A DNA stretch of 64,000 nucleotides from Dermanyssus gallinae (lineage: Eukaryota; Arthropoda; Arachnida; Mesostigmata; Dermanyssidae), in NCBI GenBank assembly GCA_003439945.1, contig QVRM01001414.1, positions 384,001 to 448,000 of the forward strand, given 5' to 3'. Shown here piece by piece: positions 10,690-22,782 of this stretch (within the stretch, counting starts at the first letter, position 1; every line of letters starts with the position of its first letter). The position numbers and the translations under genes are program-made. The notes beneath the pieces are model-generated. The model was given only the letters and a program-made list of their open reading frames with translations. It was not told the origin of the DNA and did no database searches.

Positions 10690-11871
10690 ATATATTGTAC
10701 CCGTGGCGGCGCGACGGTATACCGGTTCCAACTTTACCGTTTTGTTTGCGGAATTGGCAGCTGTTTGCAATGGAGGACAAAAATACGCATTTTCGACACA
10801 TGATGTTGTTCTCCTACCGTGAAGGCATAAGTGCAGCGCAAACAACCCAGAGGATATGTGCAGTCTACGGCGAAAACGCAGTACACATATCCACAGTCGA
10901 AAAGCGATTCGCCCGTTTCAAAGCTGGAAACTTCAATCTCGAAGATGAACCGAGGTCAGGACGACCCAATGTTGTGGAGACCGACGAAGTCTCAAGCCTG
11001 GTTACTTCGAACCCAGGTTTGACCATAAAAGAAATTAAAAATGTAACGGGAGTCTCCCACGGAACCGTTTGGAATTGCCTCCATGATGCAGGTTTCTCCT
11101 GCAAGCGGAATATCTGGCTACCACACGACCTCAATGATAGGCAGCTTGAAGGGCGAGTCGATACCTGTCACGCCCTCCTCTGGAAGAACTCGAATGAGCC
11201 ATTTCTGAGGAGATTGATAACCGGCGATGAAAAATGGATACTCTACAGAAACGTAACACAGAAAGGAAGTTGGGTCCCCAGAGGTTCTCAGGCCGCAGCT
11301 ATCCCTAACCCCGAAATTCATCAGAAGAAGGTTATGCTGTGCTGCTGGTGGGACTGTGAGGGCGTCGTGTATTTTGAGCTGCTTCCAATGGGTCAGACGA
11401 TCAACTCCGTCGTCTACTGCAGACAATTCGAAGATTTGAAGGCTGCAGTAGCAACGAAGCGCCCGGAATTGTCAAACAGGTGGGGCGTCACTTTTCAACA
11501 TGATAAGGCGACATCACACAAAAGTTTGGCCACCCGGCAAAAATTGGCGGAGTTTGACTGGGATGTGCTGCCGCACCCAGCTTATAGTCCCGACCTCGCA
11601 CCATCTGATTATCACTTGTTCAGGTCTCTCCAGAACTCCCTTGATGGCACAACATTTAAATCTTTGGAGGCTATAAAAAATCACCTCACTCAGTATTTCG
11701 ACGAGAAGGACAAGACGTTCTGGGAGAAAGGAATCATGGATCTACCGAGGCGATGGGCGAAGGTTATCGAACAAAACGGTCAATATATCATTGAATAAAA
11801 TTACTGTTGTCTGCATAAATAAGGCTCTTTAAAATCGGGTAAAAAAGCCGACGAACTTTTTGACTTACCTA

Positions 11872-11872
<1 letters not shown>
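10690..11872 (+). mobile_element. mariner element with an open transposase, left end missing
   Basis: The right end, TTTTTGACTTACCTAA next to TA repeats, resembles a mariner inverted repeat. No matching left repeat is visible before 10770. Instead there is (TA)-rich sequence abutting conserved host intron, so the element looks 5'-truncated. It lies inside intron 2 of gene B in sense orientation. Confidence 0.75.
10770..11798 (+). CDS. mariner transposase (DD34D), apparently full length
   Basis: The protein of 342 residues, starting MEDKNTHFRH, would cut and paste the element through terminal inverted repeats. An N-terminal helix-turn-helix region (KRFARFKAGNFNLEDEPRSG, about 46-65) is followed by a second helical region and the linker WLPHDLND. 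The catalytic triad is visible: TGDEKW, QHDKATSH and YSPDLAPSD, with 34 residues between the second and third aspartates. Length and motifs match intact mariner transposases, and no stop or frameshift was seen. The frame remains open upstream to 10695, but homology begins at 10770. Because the left inverted repeat is not seen, it might act only in trans. Confidence 0.9.
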   Translation: MEDKNTHFRHMMLFSYREGISAAQTTQRICAVYGENAVHISTVEKRFARFKAGNFNLEDEPRSGRPNVVETDEVSSLVTSNPGLTIKEIKNVTGVSHGTVWNCLHDAGFSCKRNIWLPHDLNDRQLEGRVDTCHALLWKNSNEPFLRRLITGDEKWILYRNVTQKGSWVPRGSQAAAIPNPEIHQKKVMLCCWWDCEGVVYFELLPMGQTINSVVYCRQFEDLKAAVATKRPELSNRWGVTFQHDKATSHKSLATRQKLAEFDWDVLPHPAYSPDLAPSDYHLFRSLQNSLDGTTFKSLEAIKNHLTQYFDEKDKTFWEKGIMDLPRRWAKVIEQNGQYIIE

Positions 11873-11996
<124 letters not shown>

Positions 11997-12185
11997 TCTT
12001 TTTCGGGCTGTCCCTCAGCCAAGATTTAACGTTCACTGGACTGGTTCTCACATTGCTTAATAAACGGACCCCGATAAATACAACACAATTAATACAAATC
12101 GGCAACGGCGGGGCTCAAACCCGCGCACCTATATGTCTCCTCCGGTCGCGCGGCGCAGGCGAGTGCACCCACCACGCCACCGGAC
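11997..12185 (-). mobile_element. tRNA-derived SINE, family 1, copy 1
   Basis: On the minus strand it begins CCGGTGGCGTGGTGGGTGCA, with an A-box-like GTGGCGTGGT, and carries a B-box-like GGTTTGAGCCC about 60 bases on. A shared tail follows (TTAAATCTTGGCTGAGGG). Further copies lie at 14365-14545 and, tail only, at 46105-46225. The head looks tRNA-like, so pol III transcription is inferred. It sits in intron 2 of gene B. Confidence 0.75.
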
Positions 12186-12223
12186 TTGACAACTCTAACC
12201 AGCCTGTATCATTTCAATTGCAG

Positions 12224-12549
12224 GCATCGGCGCACTAGCGAAGTATCTGTGCACAATTGTGACGATGGCGTTTGCCAATATGGCTAACGACGGCAGCGTA
12301 ATTGTGCCTCGGAACACGACAACAGCTCAAATTTGCAACCTCTCAAACCTGTTTATGCGGTCTCTTTCTAAAATCAAGCACGTTTTCATCATTCGAAGCC
12401 AGGGCCGAAAATACGAGTTCCCGAACGACCAGTTTGTGGAGTTTCTAAACTTTATCGTTCGTTGTACACATACCGGATACTGGCTATCACCACGAGATGC
12501 GGACTACGTCAAACATTCCATCGACTACTACAAATTCATTCTGCTGTAA
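12224..12549 (+). CDS. Gene B, coding exon 2
   Basis: The acceptor TTGCAG (12218-12223) joins exon 1 in phase 1 to give ...SFPAY-G-IGALAKYLC. The exon carries the other two family cysteines (KYLC, VRC), an NTT and an NLS sequon, and ends LSPRDADYVKHSIDYYKFILL-type sequence before TAA. It is exactly 326 bp, as in C, D, E and F. The intron is about 3.9 kb, enlarged by a foldback element, a mariner and a SINE. Confidence 0.82.
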
Positions 12550-12566
12550 AGCACATGCGTGTGTTT

Positions 12567-12567
12567 A

Positions 12568-12644
<77 letters not shown>
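12567..12644. repeat. (TA)n tract just after gene B (empty insertion site)
   Basis: About 75 bp of TA repeats, uninterrupted by a transposon. The equivalent place is filled by a LINE 3' end after gene C (20.7-21.7 kb), by a LINE relic after gene D (24.5-25.4 kb) and by another LINE 3' end after gene E (39.6-39.96 kb). Confidence 0.85.
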
Positions 12645-12940
12645 AGGGCAGTGCGTTGGGCGACTAACGCACCGTCGTGCAAAACGGGGCATTGCAAATC
12701 ATGAATAACAGACCGCAAATTTGAGCCCCGGTCTCGGCAGTTATTTCTGTTGGATCTGGTTAGATAACAGTTTGTCGTGCTGCTGCTGCTGTATTAGAGA
12801 AGTGCTGTTCTGCTGGAAATAGCACGCATGAGTCTAGTCGAGGGAACTTGATGACGATGGAAGCAGTTAAACGCGATCGTGTCACAGGTATGCATACCCT
12901 AGCCTATTGCGAGCGTCTAAAACCAAACTGTCGAAGCGTT

Positions 12941-12942
<2 letters not shown>
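12645..12942 (+). other. Conserved 3' flank block of gene B
   Basis: Non-coding block with 'GCGTTGGGCGACTAACGCAC', 'GCAAATCATGAATAACAGAC' and 'CTGTTGGATCTGG', shared with the 3' flanks of C (21895), D (25430), E (39990) and F (47455). Confidence 0.7.

Positions 12943-13002
<60 letters not shown>
12943..13002. repeat. (TA)n tract beside mariner 2
   Basis: About 60 bp of TA repeats, equivalent to the tract at 2208 that hosts the R1 LINE. Confidence 0.9.
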
Positions 13003-13006
<4 letters not shown>

Positions 13007-13018
13007 AACACATATATG

Positions 13019-14324
13019 TACAGGTAGTTCAATAAGTTCTTAGAATGAGCTTTTTAGAATTCGAATTTTGGCACGCTTTCACTGCTAATAGGAACTGCAA
13101 CTTTTCGACTGCTAGCACTCAATATATTATGGTGATTGGCCGTTGCGATTTCGTTTGATGGCTTTTCCCGTGCAACGTATCGGCGTGATTTTTAAAAATG
13201 GAGAAAAAAAAGTTTCGAGTGGTTATCAAGCATTTTTATTTCAAAGGTTGGAATGCGACCTAAGTAAAAATTGAGTTAGACGAGACGTACAGTGACTCTG
13301 CGCCATGTTTTGCCACTGTTTCCAACTGAAGTAATGAGTTAAAAAGAGGTCGCAGGAGCACCGAGGATGAACTACGTCCAGGAGGCCAAAAAACGGCAAC
13401 TGATGAGGAAAACGTGGAGAAAGTGCGAAAAATTCTTGGCACAGATAAGCGAATGAACATTAAGGAAATAGCGGAGGCATTAGGGATTCGTTTAGGCAGT
13501 GCGCATTTTATCCTACACGAAAACTTGAAGATGAAAGAGCTTAGAGCAATGGCAAATGGCAAATGGCTGCCGCATTTGCTCAACCAAGGCCAAAAAGACG
13601 CGCCTGTTTTGGCTTTACAGCGAAATTTGGCCAAGATGTCGAACAATCTGTCGGATTTTTGGTGCAGATTCATGACCGTCGATGAAAGCCGGGTTCATCA
13701 CTACACTCCCGAGACCCAAGAAGCATCTTGCCAATGGTGTGCACCTGATGAAGAACCTCCGAAGAGGGTGCCGACAACGGCATTGACCGGAAAGGTGATG
13801 GCTACAGTTTTTTAAGACCAACGTAGAATAATGCTGGTCGACTACCTTGAGAGCTGTGAAACGATCACAGGAGAATATTATGCAAGACTGTTGGACTGCC
13901 GTTAGCAAGAACTCATCGTGAAACGGCCCGCTTTGCAGAAGAAGGTTGTCCCGTTTCACCAGGGCAATGCTCCTGCACACAAGTCCCGGCAAGCATCGGC
14001 AAAACTGGCCCAACTGAGGTTCGAACCTATTGAACAACCCTCCTATTCTCCAGACCTGGCCCCCTCTGATTATTTCCTCTTCGGACATTTGAAGAATAGT
14101 CTCGGTGGAAAGCGTTTTTCCAGCAATGAAGAGGTTAAGGCTGCTGTCAATGCCTATTTTCAGTCTAACGACGCGGAATTCTACTCAAGAGGTATGAAAG
14201 CTCTGAAATCTCGGTGGGAAAAGTGTATTGAGCTTCTCGGGGAGTATATCGAATAAGAAAAATTTAAAAACATGATTTGGAAAATTCTCGGTTTTCATTC
14301 TAAGAACTTATTGAACTACCTGTG
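13019..14324 (+). mobile_element. Full-length but inactive mariner with near-perfect inverted repeats
   Basis: A 28-bp terminal inverted repeat is exact: CAGGTAGTTCAATAAGTTCT plus 8 bp at 13021-13048, and its complement at 14295-14322. The total length of about 1.3 kb is typical of mariner. TA lies immediately outside the left end. It is inserted in the (TA)n-rich 3' flank of gene B. Confidence 0.88.
13198..14256 (+). pseudogene. mariner transposase, broken
   Basis: The coding sequence starts MEKKKFRVVIKHF and meets a stop at about codon 22 (13261), then at least one more frameshift before the open stretch 13414-13815, which is followed by stops and by 13918-14256. The first catalytic aspartate is present (TVDESR), the second has become glycine (FHQGNAPAH instead of the usual D), and the third remains (SPDLAPSD). 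The residues around these sites resemble the irritans-type mariners. It cannot encode an active enzyme. Confidence 0.85.
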
Positions 14325-14364
14325 TATACCTATATATGCACTAGCCACTAATGTAATCTTTGTC

Positions 14365-14545
14365 TCTAAAAGTGCGTCGAGCCCGGTGGCGTGGTAGCAT
14401 GCGTCTGCGCCTCGCGACCGGAGGAGACACATAGGTGCGGCGAGCCCCATTGTTGCACATTTGTATTTCTGGGGGTCCGCCTATGAAGCAATGCGAAAAG
14501 CAGTCCCATGGACGTTAAATCTTGGCTGAGAGTCAGCCCCGAAAG
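14365..14545 (+). mobile_element. tRNA-derived SINE, family 1, copy 2
   Basis: Head GCCCGGTGGCGTGGTAGCAT with a B-box-like region GGTGCGGCGAGCCCC, then a tail with GTTGCACATTTGTATTTCTG and TTAAATCTTGGCTGAGAG. It is the plus-strand sister of the copy at 11997-12185. Confidence 0.75.
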
Positions 14546-14570
14546 GATTTGTCTCTAAAAGTGCGTAGAA

Positions 14571-14574
<4 letters not shown>

Positions 14575-14645
<71 letters not shown>
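14575..14645. repeat. (TA)n microsatellite
   Basis: About 70 bp of TA repeats immediately after the SINE copy. Confidence 0.9.
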
Positions 14646-14650
<5 letters not shown>

Positions 14651-15520
14651 TTTCGCGTTACCATTCGGCCGTCGCAACGGCATCTTTTTTGGAACAAAAT
14701 TACGGTAGCACTGAGTACTGTGGGCACAATATATTTAGTTCGTTATTTAGCACGTGCTCGAAAGAAGGAATAGTCACACAAGGAATGTCACATCCAAACC
14801 GTCTCCACTTCAGCAACCGGTCCGTAAAACCTTAAAAAGCTTAAAGCATCTCAGGCCCATGTGGCCGTTCATAAGTATAGTCGGTTTGGATGATCTGCGG
14901 TCTTGTACCTACTTTTTACGAAAATAAAAATGTGCGGTCTTGACATTCACGCGACATGCTCAACCAGACAATTCCCAGCGCGTACTAAATAAACCAAGCA
15001 CAGAGTAGTATTTTAGTAGGATTCAGCGCGTACTAAATTAACTAAGTGCAAGTTCTCCCAGAAAGATTTGAAGCTCAATATAGAGAATTATAGATTCTCG
15101 TTATAGTGAATATTTTTCCAATGGAACATAGTCTCTGAAAAGTCTTGTTTTGCAATGAGAGTGATATTATTAAAATCTGTGGACAGTGGAGTTATTGCCC
15201 GACATAGGAGAAAAAAAAATAATTTCGAGACAACCAGTCCCCCAGAAATTAAGCACATCGTCATGTTCGTGGGAAAAGTCTGCTCCTTTTGAGCATAAAA
15301 CGCCGGCCAGAAGATGTGACATGGTCGTTTAGAAGGTAATTCGCAAAAATGTTATTATTTTAGTAGCCTTCACGTCGAATACCTCAAAATCATAACCCTA
15401 AGACCATTCACCGTGCTCAAAAATAGCTCATTCAGGTAAGTGCGCAGGTTTCATGACAATCATTTTGGCACCAAATCGGTGGCAATTGCGGAGTACTTAG
15501 GATTTTTCGGGCGGGCATGT
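14646..15520. other. Unassigned intergenic sequence
   Basis: No gene, RNA or recognisable element seen in this AT-rich interval. Confidence 0.4.
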
Positions 15521-16027
15521 ATATTCGATGCGTATCTATAGAGCTTTACAGCTGAACCGTTGCCAGCGCGTCGGATCAGTGGCTCTCATGTATGAGCCGT
15601 TGGTGAGGCGCTTTCGTCTATCATGGTGATCCCGTACTGGGATCTCGGATTCAACAAGTATATCGACTGCATTTTGTAAAGGAACTCAAGCTACTCCTTC
15701 TGTTTGTTTCTATATGAGAATCTAGAATATATGGAATATATACGGTGTGTTTTCCGTGACTCTTGTATCGTCCCCCGTCTCTGTTGACGTTGTTGTCCAG
15801 CTGTTGCTGCTGCTGTTGTTGTTCGTTACTATGAAGCCAGCTACAATTTAGCGTTAAAGTGATTAGATCATTAATCAATGTAAATACATTCGAGACTGAT
15901 TTACTCCATCTGCGTTGCAGTCTAGTCCTTAGCGAACACTTAATGAATAGCGATTTTCACTGCTAAAGATTGCACCTATTCAGTCTTCGTAACCGTTACC
16001 GAATTGGCGGCTAAATAAAGCCGGATG
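15521..16027 (+). other. Conserved upstream block and TATA-like motif of gene C
   Basis: Alignable with 6780-7215 (gene B). It ends in TAAATAAAGCCGGAT (about 16014-16027). A SINE insertion follows directly and has replaced most of the expected 5' untranslated exon. Confidence 0.6.
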
Positions 16028-16038
16028 TCAGCGAGTAT

Positions 16039-16334
16039 TTTTTTAAGGACGTTGTTTTTCATTCTAGACCATCCTCCGTCCTCTACGGGCTTGAAACTTA
16101 ACTTGAGGTGTATCTTCAGTACACCGAGGGCCGGACATGCAAGGATATCTAGGGTTTCCCAGCAACAGTCCTTGCGGCAGCATGGCCACTGACTCCCAGC
16201 GGTAGAGTTTATCATTAATTCTCAATAACAATCGCTCAAACGAAATTCGATCGATCATCAACAGAGATCGAACCGGCGAATCAGAGAACAACCATGATTA
16301 GCGCACTAGTCCCCTAGACCACGCCGCCACTAGA
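16039..16334 (-). mobile_element. tRNA-derived SINE, family 2, with 11-bp target duplication
   Basis: TCAGCGAGTAT occurs at both edges (16028-16038 and 16335-16345), a clean target-site duplication. On the minus strand the head reads GTGGCGGCGTGGTCTAGGGG with the B box GGTTCGATCTC, and it ends in a short A run (poly-T on the plus strand). A diverged relative lies at 61285-61490. The insertion splits the 5' region of gene C between the TATA-like motif and the 5' splice donor. Confidence 0.82.
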
Positions 16335-16345
16335 TCAGCGAGTAT

Positions 16346-16353
16346 GCCGTGTG
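16346..16353 (+). other. Remnant of the gene C 5' exon and its splice donor
   Basis: GCCGTGTG|GTAAGTGGTC is intact here (exon end 16353). The upstream part of the exon has been replaced by the SINE. Whether gene C still uses this donor is unknown. Confidence 0.45.
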
Positions 16354-16585
16354 GTAAGTGGTCGAAGAGGGGCCCAAAGTGAGAGAAACGCCGTCGCAGC
16401 CAGCAATAGACTCCTTGTGAGGTGCACCCTGCTTTGCGTCTCTCCGACCCGCATTTAAACGGATTACCTTTCCGCCGCCTCTTCTAAAGCGGCGGGCTAT
16501 CAGCTGTGCTAATTTAAATAGACACTATTTCTCTGCCGTTATTTGTCGCCAAAGTACAACCGTTTAGCCTGGCTGCTATGTCAAT

Positions 16586-16650
<65 letters not shown>
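16586..16650. repeat. (ATT)n microsatellite
   Basis: About 21 ATT units, close to the 3' end of the minus-strand LINE that occupies 16.7-18.84 kb. A second (ATT)n tract bounds its other end. Confidence 0.95.
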
Positions 16651-16651
<1 letters not shown>

Positions 16652-16698
16652 TTTTACACACAAAGGCATGAAAAAAAAATATATATATATATATATAT

Positions 16699-18840
16699 CT
16701 AAATATTTATTCAATTTCAAATCATTCACGGTCGGACCATGACATTTGGGTCCCTGCGAACGTCCGCACCATTACGGGGATTCCAGTGTAGGGACCAGCC
16801 ATTTCTGGAGGGTTCCTCGAACCGAGGCCGCATTGCCCCGTTGCACATCCAGCGACAGACGCTGTCTGAGGAAATCACTTGCTCGCTTATCTCCGCTGGC
16901 TAGAATTAGCCGCTTCCCGACCTTCTGTAGCAAACTGCGAGTAGACGGACCCGGCCCGCCAAGGGTCTCGAAGGCAAGTGGGTGAAACTCGTACGGGTAA
17001 CCGATGTTCTGGTACTTTCTAACCTTGCCTGCCTCGGCGAGAGCCGATGCATGACCAGCCCGAGCCGCGCCAGCACTGACCATTGAAGGGGCTAATGAGT
17101 CAGTAACTGTCGCGTCCCAAACCAGCATGCATCCGCGCTCGAACGGAGTTAAGGTCAGACCGTCAGGTCTCTTTCCGCCCTCTCTGTCTAGTCCGACGGG
17201 CTCCAGGACGCACGGTAGACCACTGGATCGTAGAGCTCTGCTAAAGGTTTCGTTCAAGGCTTATTGTCTTGCTCGCCTACCTGCGCTGACAATACAGGAC
17301 AGCCCGTGGCGTCCATCTGGCTGGACGACGTCTCCGCAGACACAGGCATGGGTGTACACAAGGTCTGTTCCTAAACGGAGTCCGACCGCGATCCTTACCG
17401 ACTCTTCATCCAACAGGGTTCCGATCTGAGCACAGGGTATGGCGTGGAGCCATGCGCCCGCCCCCTTGGAGGAGACGACGCGCAGCCTGGCCTTATCGGC
17501 GTCCGTGGCGCATTCCGCAATGAGGTTTTCGACTCTTTGCTCATAAAGAATTGCTGCCCATTCTCTCTGGTGTCCAGCTTCGACGGGCTCGTGGCCGCAC
17601 AGGGCAACTGCCTTGCGGTGGCTTGTCTCCAATCGGGCTTCTAAGTCCGTGAGAGCAACAGAATCCAGGAGGCTTCTTGCCTGTTGCATAGACCTATGGA
17701 GGGAAGCTGCCAGAGCTGTCTCCGATAAGACAGTCGCATCAGGTAACCCTAGGGCACCCCAAAGAACGGGGAGTAAAGCTTGTTGGCGCGCACGAGCGGA
17801 TAGGCTGAGGTTTAGCAACGCCTCTAATGTAGACATCACGCGGTCGTTGAGTCGTTCAAGAATTCCTGAAGCTTGCGAACAGTCTGCCCCTCGAAACAAG
17901 TGGTTGAGAAGGGCCGAAAATGATGATCTCAGAAGAAAAAGGCCTCGGTGAGAACCTACCAAATAAATGCGTGACATTGCATTTTCTAGCTTGACCAGCC
18001 ACCTCTCGAGGACATCCGGAACTCCGTGCGGGAAAAGGGGGACGCCTAGCAACTCTAAATTCTTGCCGACGGTCTTGCACCCTGAGAGAGCCTCTAGCAC
18101 TTCGGAGTCAGCAGCACCTCCTACAGCATGGACCTCACATTTTGCAGGGTTTAGGGCCAGGCCACTCCGCTCAGCAAACTCAATGACTCGGTGGATGTCC
18201 CTCATTACCGCATCGGGGGCGCCACCCAGAACACCGTCGTCCAAGTACCATACATTTAGAGGGCATTCAAGAGAGTCGACCAACTCCTTGACAGCCAAGC
18301 AGAACAGGGGGGGACCCAATGGGTCGCCCTGCTGCACCCCAGTTTGCGACATTATAACATCATGCGGAAGGAGAAGGCAGGAAGGCTCTTTATAAGCTAG
18401 TTCCACCTGGTGGAACATACTCGGGACATAGGCTTTTACCGCACTCAGTAAGTAGTCCCTCCGAATACTGTTAAAAGCGTTTCTGAAGTCAAGCTTGACC
18501 ACAAGGGTAGCTTCAGAGCGTGACTCCAGGAAGGACCGAGTCGAGTGCACTGCGGTTTCGCATCCTCCCGGTGTCGCAAACCCAAGCTGATGGACACCAA
18601 GAGCATGTGAAATGTCTGCCTTGTTCTCTAAGATGCCAATTTTTGCCGCCAGCCTCCGGATTGCAGATAAACATGCGATGGGTCTTACGCTGCCATCTTT
18701 CTTCTTAAGGGCGAAAAGTCTGGCACCAAATATGAGCGGTCGCCATTCAGAGAGCGGCGAACCCCAGCGAACAAGATCAACGACCTTGGCCAGGGCAGCC
18801 GCAAGTCGGTCGGCGGCAGCTCCTAGAGCGGGAGATAGCA
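16699..18840 (-). mobile_element. Restriction-like-endonuclease LINE, 5'-truncated, between (TA)n/(ATT)n tracts
   Basis: A non-LTR element read on the minus strand, with reverse transcriptase, a CCHC motif and a C-terminal restriction-like endonuclease, as in the R2/R4-type LINEs. Its 3' end abuts (TA)n (16678-16698, itself beside (ATT)n), and its truncated 5' end abuts (ATT)n at 18841. It splits the 5' intron of gene C. Confidence 0.85.
16772..18840 (-). pseudogene. LINE polyprotein: RT, CCHC and restriction-like endonuclease, one frameshift
   Basis: On the minus strand the frame is open from about 18840 to 17261. It covers RT finger (FALKKKDGSVRPIAC), palm (KLDFRNAFNSIRRD, GVQQGDPLGPPLF) and the catalytic YLDDG, then the thumb. 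A Cys/His motif (CVCG...H...C) ends near 17265, where a single frameshift occurs. The second frame, 17257-16772, carries the nuclease: RPDG about 12 residues before WDATVTDS, the PD...D pattern of this nuclease class. The frame ends [12 protein letters not shown], a tail shared by all related copies here. Apart from the frameshift and 5' truncation it is well preserved. Confidence 0.85.
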
Positions 18841-18841
18841 G

Positions 18842-18934
<93 letters not shown>
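18841..18934. repeat. (ATT)n microsatellite
   Basis: About 31 ATT units, the longest trinucleotide tract in the window, at the 5' end of the minus-strand LINE. Confidence 0.95.
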
Positions 18935-19318
18935 TATCGCAATTCAAACTAGTTGATACTACTACCACTACAATAATAATACTACTGAAAAGGCTTACTA
19001 TTGTTACTGCAGCTCTGACTATTACTAGTTCCATGAGGTATCGCCGAGCCTATCTAGTTTGTCTGTCTGCAGTCGGTAGCCGGACCGTATCAAACAATCA
19101 TTTTTGGCTTCTGACCAGTTCCAGCAGCTGGTAGCAATGCGTCGTATCCTTCCCTATCAGCAGTAGCCTTCAGTAGCGTCGAGCTCGACGCAATGGGGCT
19201 CATCATCAGCTGAAAAAAGGCCTTATCAACCAGATACCTAATACTGTGGTTACGGTTGCTGTCGCGAGTGTTGATTTACTGCTGCTGCTGCTTGTTTCAC
19301 TCGCCGGTGATTCAGACA

Positions 19319-19601
19319 ATGGCCAAAGCAATCGGCCAGGTATCATGTCTGCTAGCTGTTCTACTAATCTACGATCCGAATACACCAGTAGTGCGCGCCG
19401 GCAAGGAACACCTGCCTGCGAAATTTGGTACGGCGAAGTTGCCCGCACGGAACTTGAAGTACTACACCGCGAATCCTGCTGTCCAGTGGCTTAATCCTGT
19501 TGAGCTTGTGAAGGCGCGCAAGTACGCTACGGAAGTCTTCAGAAGGTGTGGCTCAAAAATGATCATCCACTTCGCGACCAAGTTCTCGTTCTCTGCGTAT
19601 G
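19319..19601 (+). CDS. Gene C, coding exon 1: secreted-protein family
   Basis: Joined to 20282-20607 this encodes about 202 residues. The leader is MAKAIGQVSCLLAVLLI, followed by the conserved PVELVKARKYATEVF block and the donor G|GTGAGT. Compared with B and D, four codons are missing around the first mature cysteine (KYSACRPTRP in D is replaced by ANPAVQW), so this copy has three instead of four mature cysteines. The reading frame is kept. The intron is short (680 bp) and free of large insertions. The promoter side is disturbed by a SINE and a LINE, so expression is uncertain. Function unknown. Confidence 0.78.
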
Positions 19602-20281
19602 GTGAGTCATATCGTCTTCTTCAAAGCAGGTGACACATTAGCTACTAAGGTTCACGCCGCTGTCCGGGGCCCTGTCAAGAATGCTCTAGGAATAGCATAG
19701 CACGCACGCCGGGAGCGTATTGGGTTAAAGTGTAAATATGCAGTTGTGCTAGCAGCGAAAAATAGAGGTTGAAGAGCAATCTGCGCAAGTAGGTTATAGT
19801 ATGCATTTGTAGCCAGCCTATTAAAGCAGTCGGTGGTAAAATGCAGTATGCAGTTCTTGAAGAATTGACGTCCGCCATCGAGTCACAGAATAAACTAGGA
19901 TTTTCCATTGCAGCAACTGTTGGGTGAATCCAAACTTTAACGAGCCTGCTCATATATCGCATAAGGACGTCACATATAATAATTTCCAAATACAGCCAAA
20001 GTACAACAGGCGCCGATTTGAGTTGTGCCTTATTCGTTAAAACATGAATCTCAACCATTGTCAAGGGGTTTAAGCGAATTATAAGAAATTTGAGTTGTTG
20101 TAACTAAAGTCATGGTTTGCGTCTACAGTTAGCGCCTAAACGTCTTTGAGGTTGACCACAGAGACCAGCATATTGCTTGCGGACACAGTTTCGTATAATA
20201 TTTATTTAAGACCGTTCTGCACGTATTAAAAATGTTATATATATATATATATGTATATGAGCTGTGTCACTTCAATTGCAG

Positions 20282-20607
20282 GCATCAGCGCGTTAGCGAA
20301 ATATCTGTGCTCATTTGTGACGGCGGGGTATGCCTATATGGCAAATGACGGCAGCGTAATTGTGCATCGGAATACGACAACAGCTCAAGCTTATAATTTC
20401 TCAAACAAGTTTGTGCGGTATCTTGCTAAAAGCCAACACAATTTTATCATTCGAAGCCAGGGCCGAAAACACGTGGTGCACAACTCCCAGTTTGTGGAGT
20501 TCCTAAATGTTGTCGTTCGCTGTGCATTGAGCGGACACTGGCTATCACCGCGAGACGGGGACTACGTCAACCATGCTATCGACTACTATACATTCATCCT
20601 GCTATAA
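20282..20607 (+). CDS. Gene C, coding exon 2
   Basis: Acceptor TTGCAG, exon of 326 bp, ending LSPRDGDYVNHAIDYYTFILL-type sequence and TAA. It keeps both exon-2 cysteines (KYLC, VRC), the NTT sequon and an NFS sequon. No frameshift. Confidence 0.8.
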
Positions 20608-20618
20608 AACACACGCTT

Positions 20619-20622
<4 letters not shown>

Positions 20623-20705
<83 letters not shown>
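20623..20705. repeat. (TA)n tract after gene C
   Basis: About 80 bp of TA repeats forming the left border of an inserted LINE 3' fragment; the right border is at 21712. Confidence 0.9.
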
Positions 20706-20711
<6 letters not shown>

Positions 20712-20749
20712 ATACTAAATAATATATACATAATATATAATTTATTAAG

Positions 20750-22412
<1,663 letters not shown>

Positions 22413-22427
22413 TAAATAAAGCCGGAT
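22413..22427 (+). promoter_or_regulatory. TATA-like core promoter of gene D
   Basis: TAAATAAAGCCGGAT, equivalent to the TATA block of gene B at 7210. The noncoding exon donor found in B, C and E is missing downstream: sequence jumps from a region near 'CTGGTGTGCCATATT' to 'AGTGCACCTGC'. Confidence 0.5.
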
Positions 22428-22737
22428 GTCACCAACCGCTACGACCGATTGGTTTGCTAGCCGTGCCCAGACGTCGTTCGCCGGTAGTAGCGTGAGTCGT
22501 TTAAACTTTTGATTGGTTGCGTCACGTTTGCGTTGTCATCAGTTTTTGGTCGGTGCCATATTCTGGTGTGCCATATTAGTGCACCTGCTTGGCGTCTCTC
22601 CGACCCGCATTTCAACGGATCACCCTTCCGCTGCACCTTCTGAAGCGACGGGCTGCCAGCTGTTGCAATTTAAATAGACACTATTTCTCTGCCGTTATTT
22701 GTCGCCAAAGTACGACCACTTAGCTTGGCTGCACTGT

Positions 22738-22782
22738 CAATGGTTTCACTATTATTTATAGCATAATAATAGTGAAACCATT
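22738..22782. repeat. Short perfect hairpin in gene D 5' region
   Basis: AATGGTTTCACTATTAT and its reverse complement lie about 10 bp apart. The single copy of this sequence in gene B (about 7635) is not duplicated, so this is a local inverted duplication. Confidence 0.6.

Noticed and set aside
17613..18956. Plus-strand frames at 17.6-18.95 kb ending in poly-Leu
   Set aside because: Antisense of the LINE polyprotein plus translation of the (ATT)n repeat.
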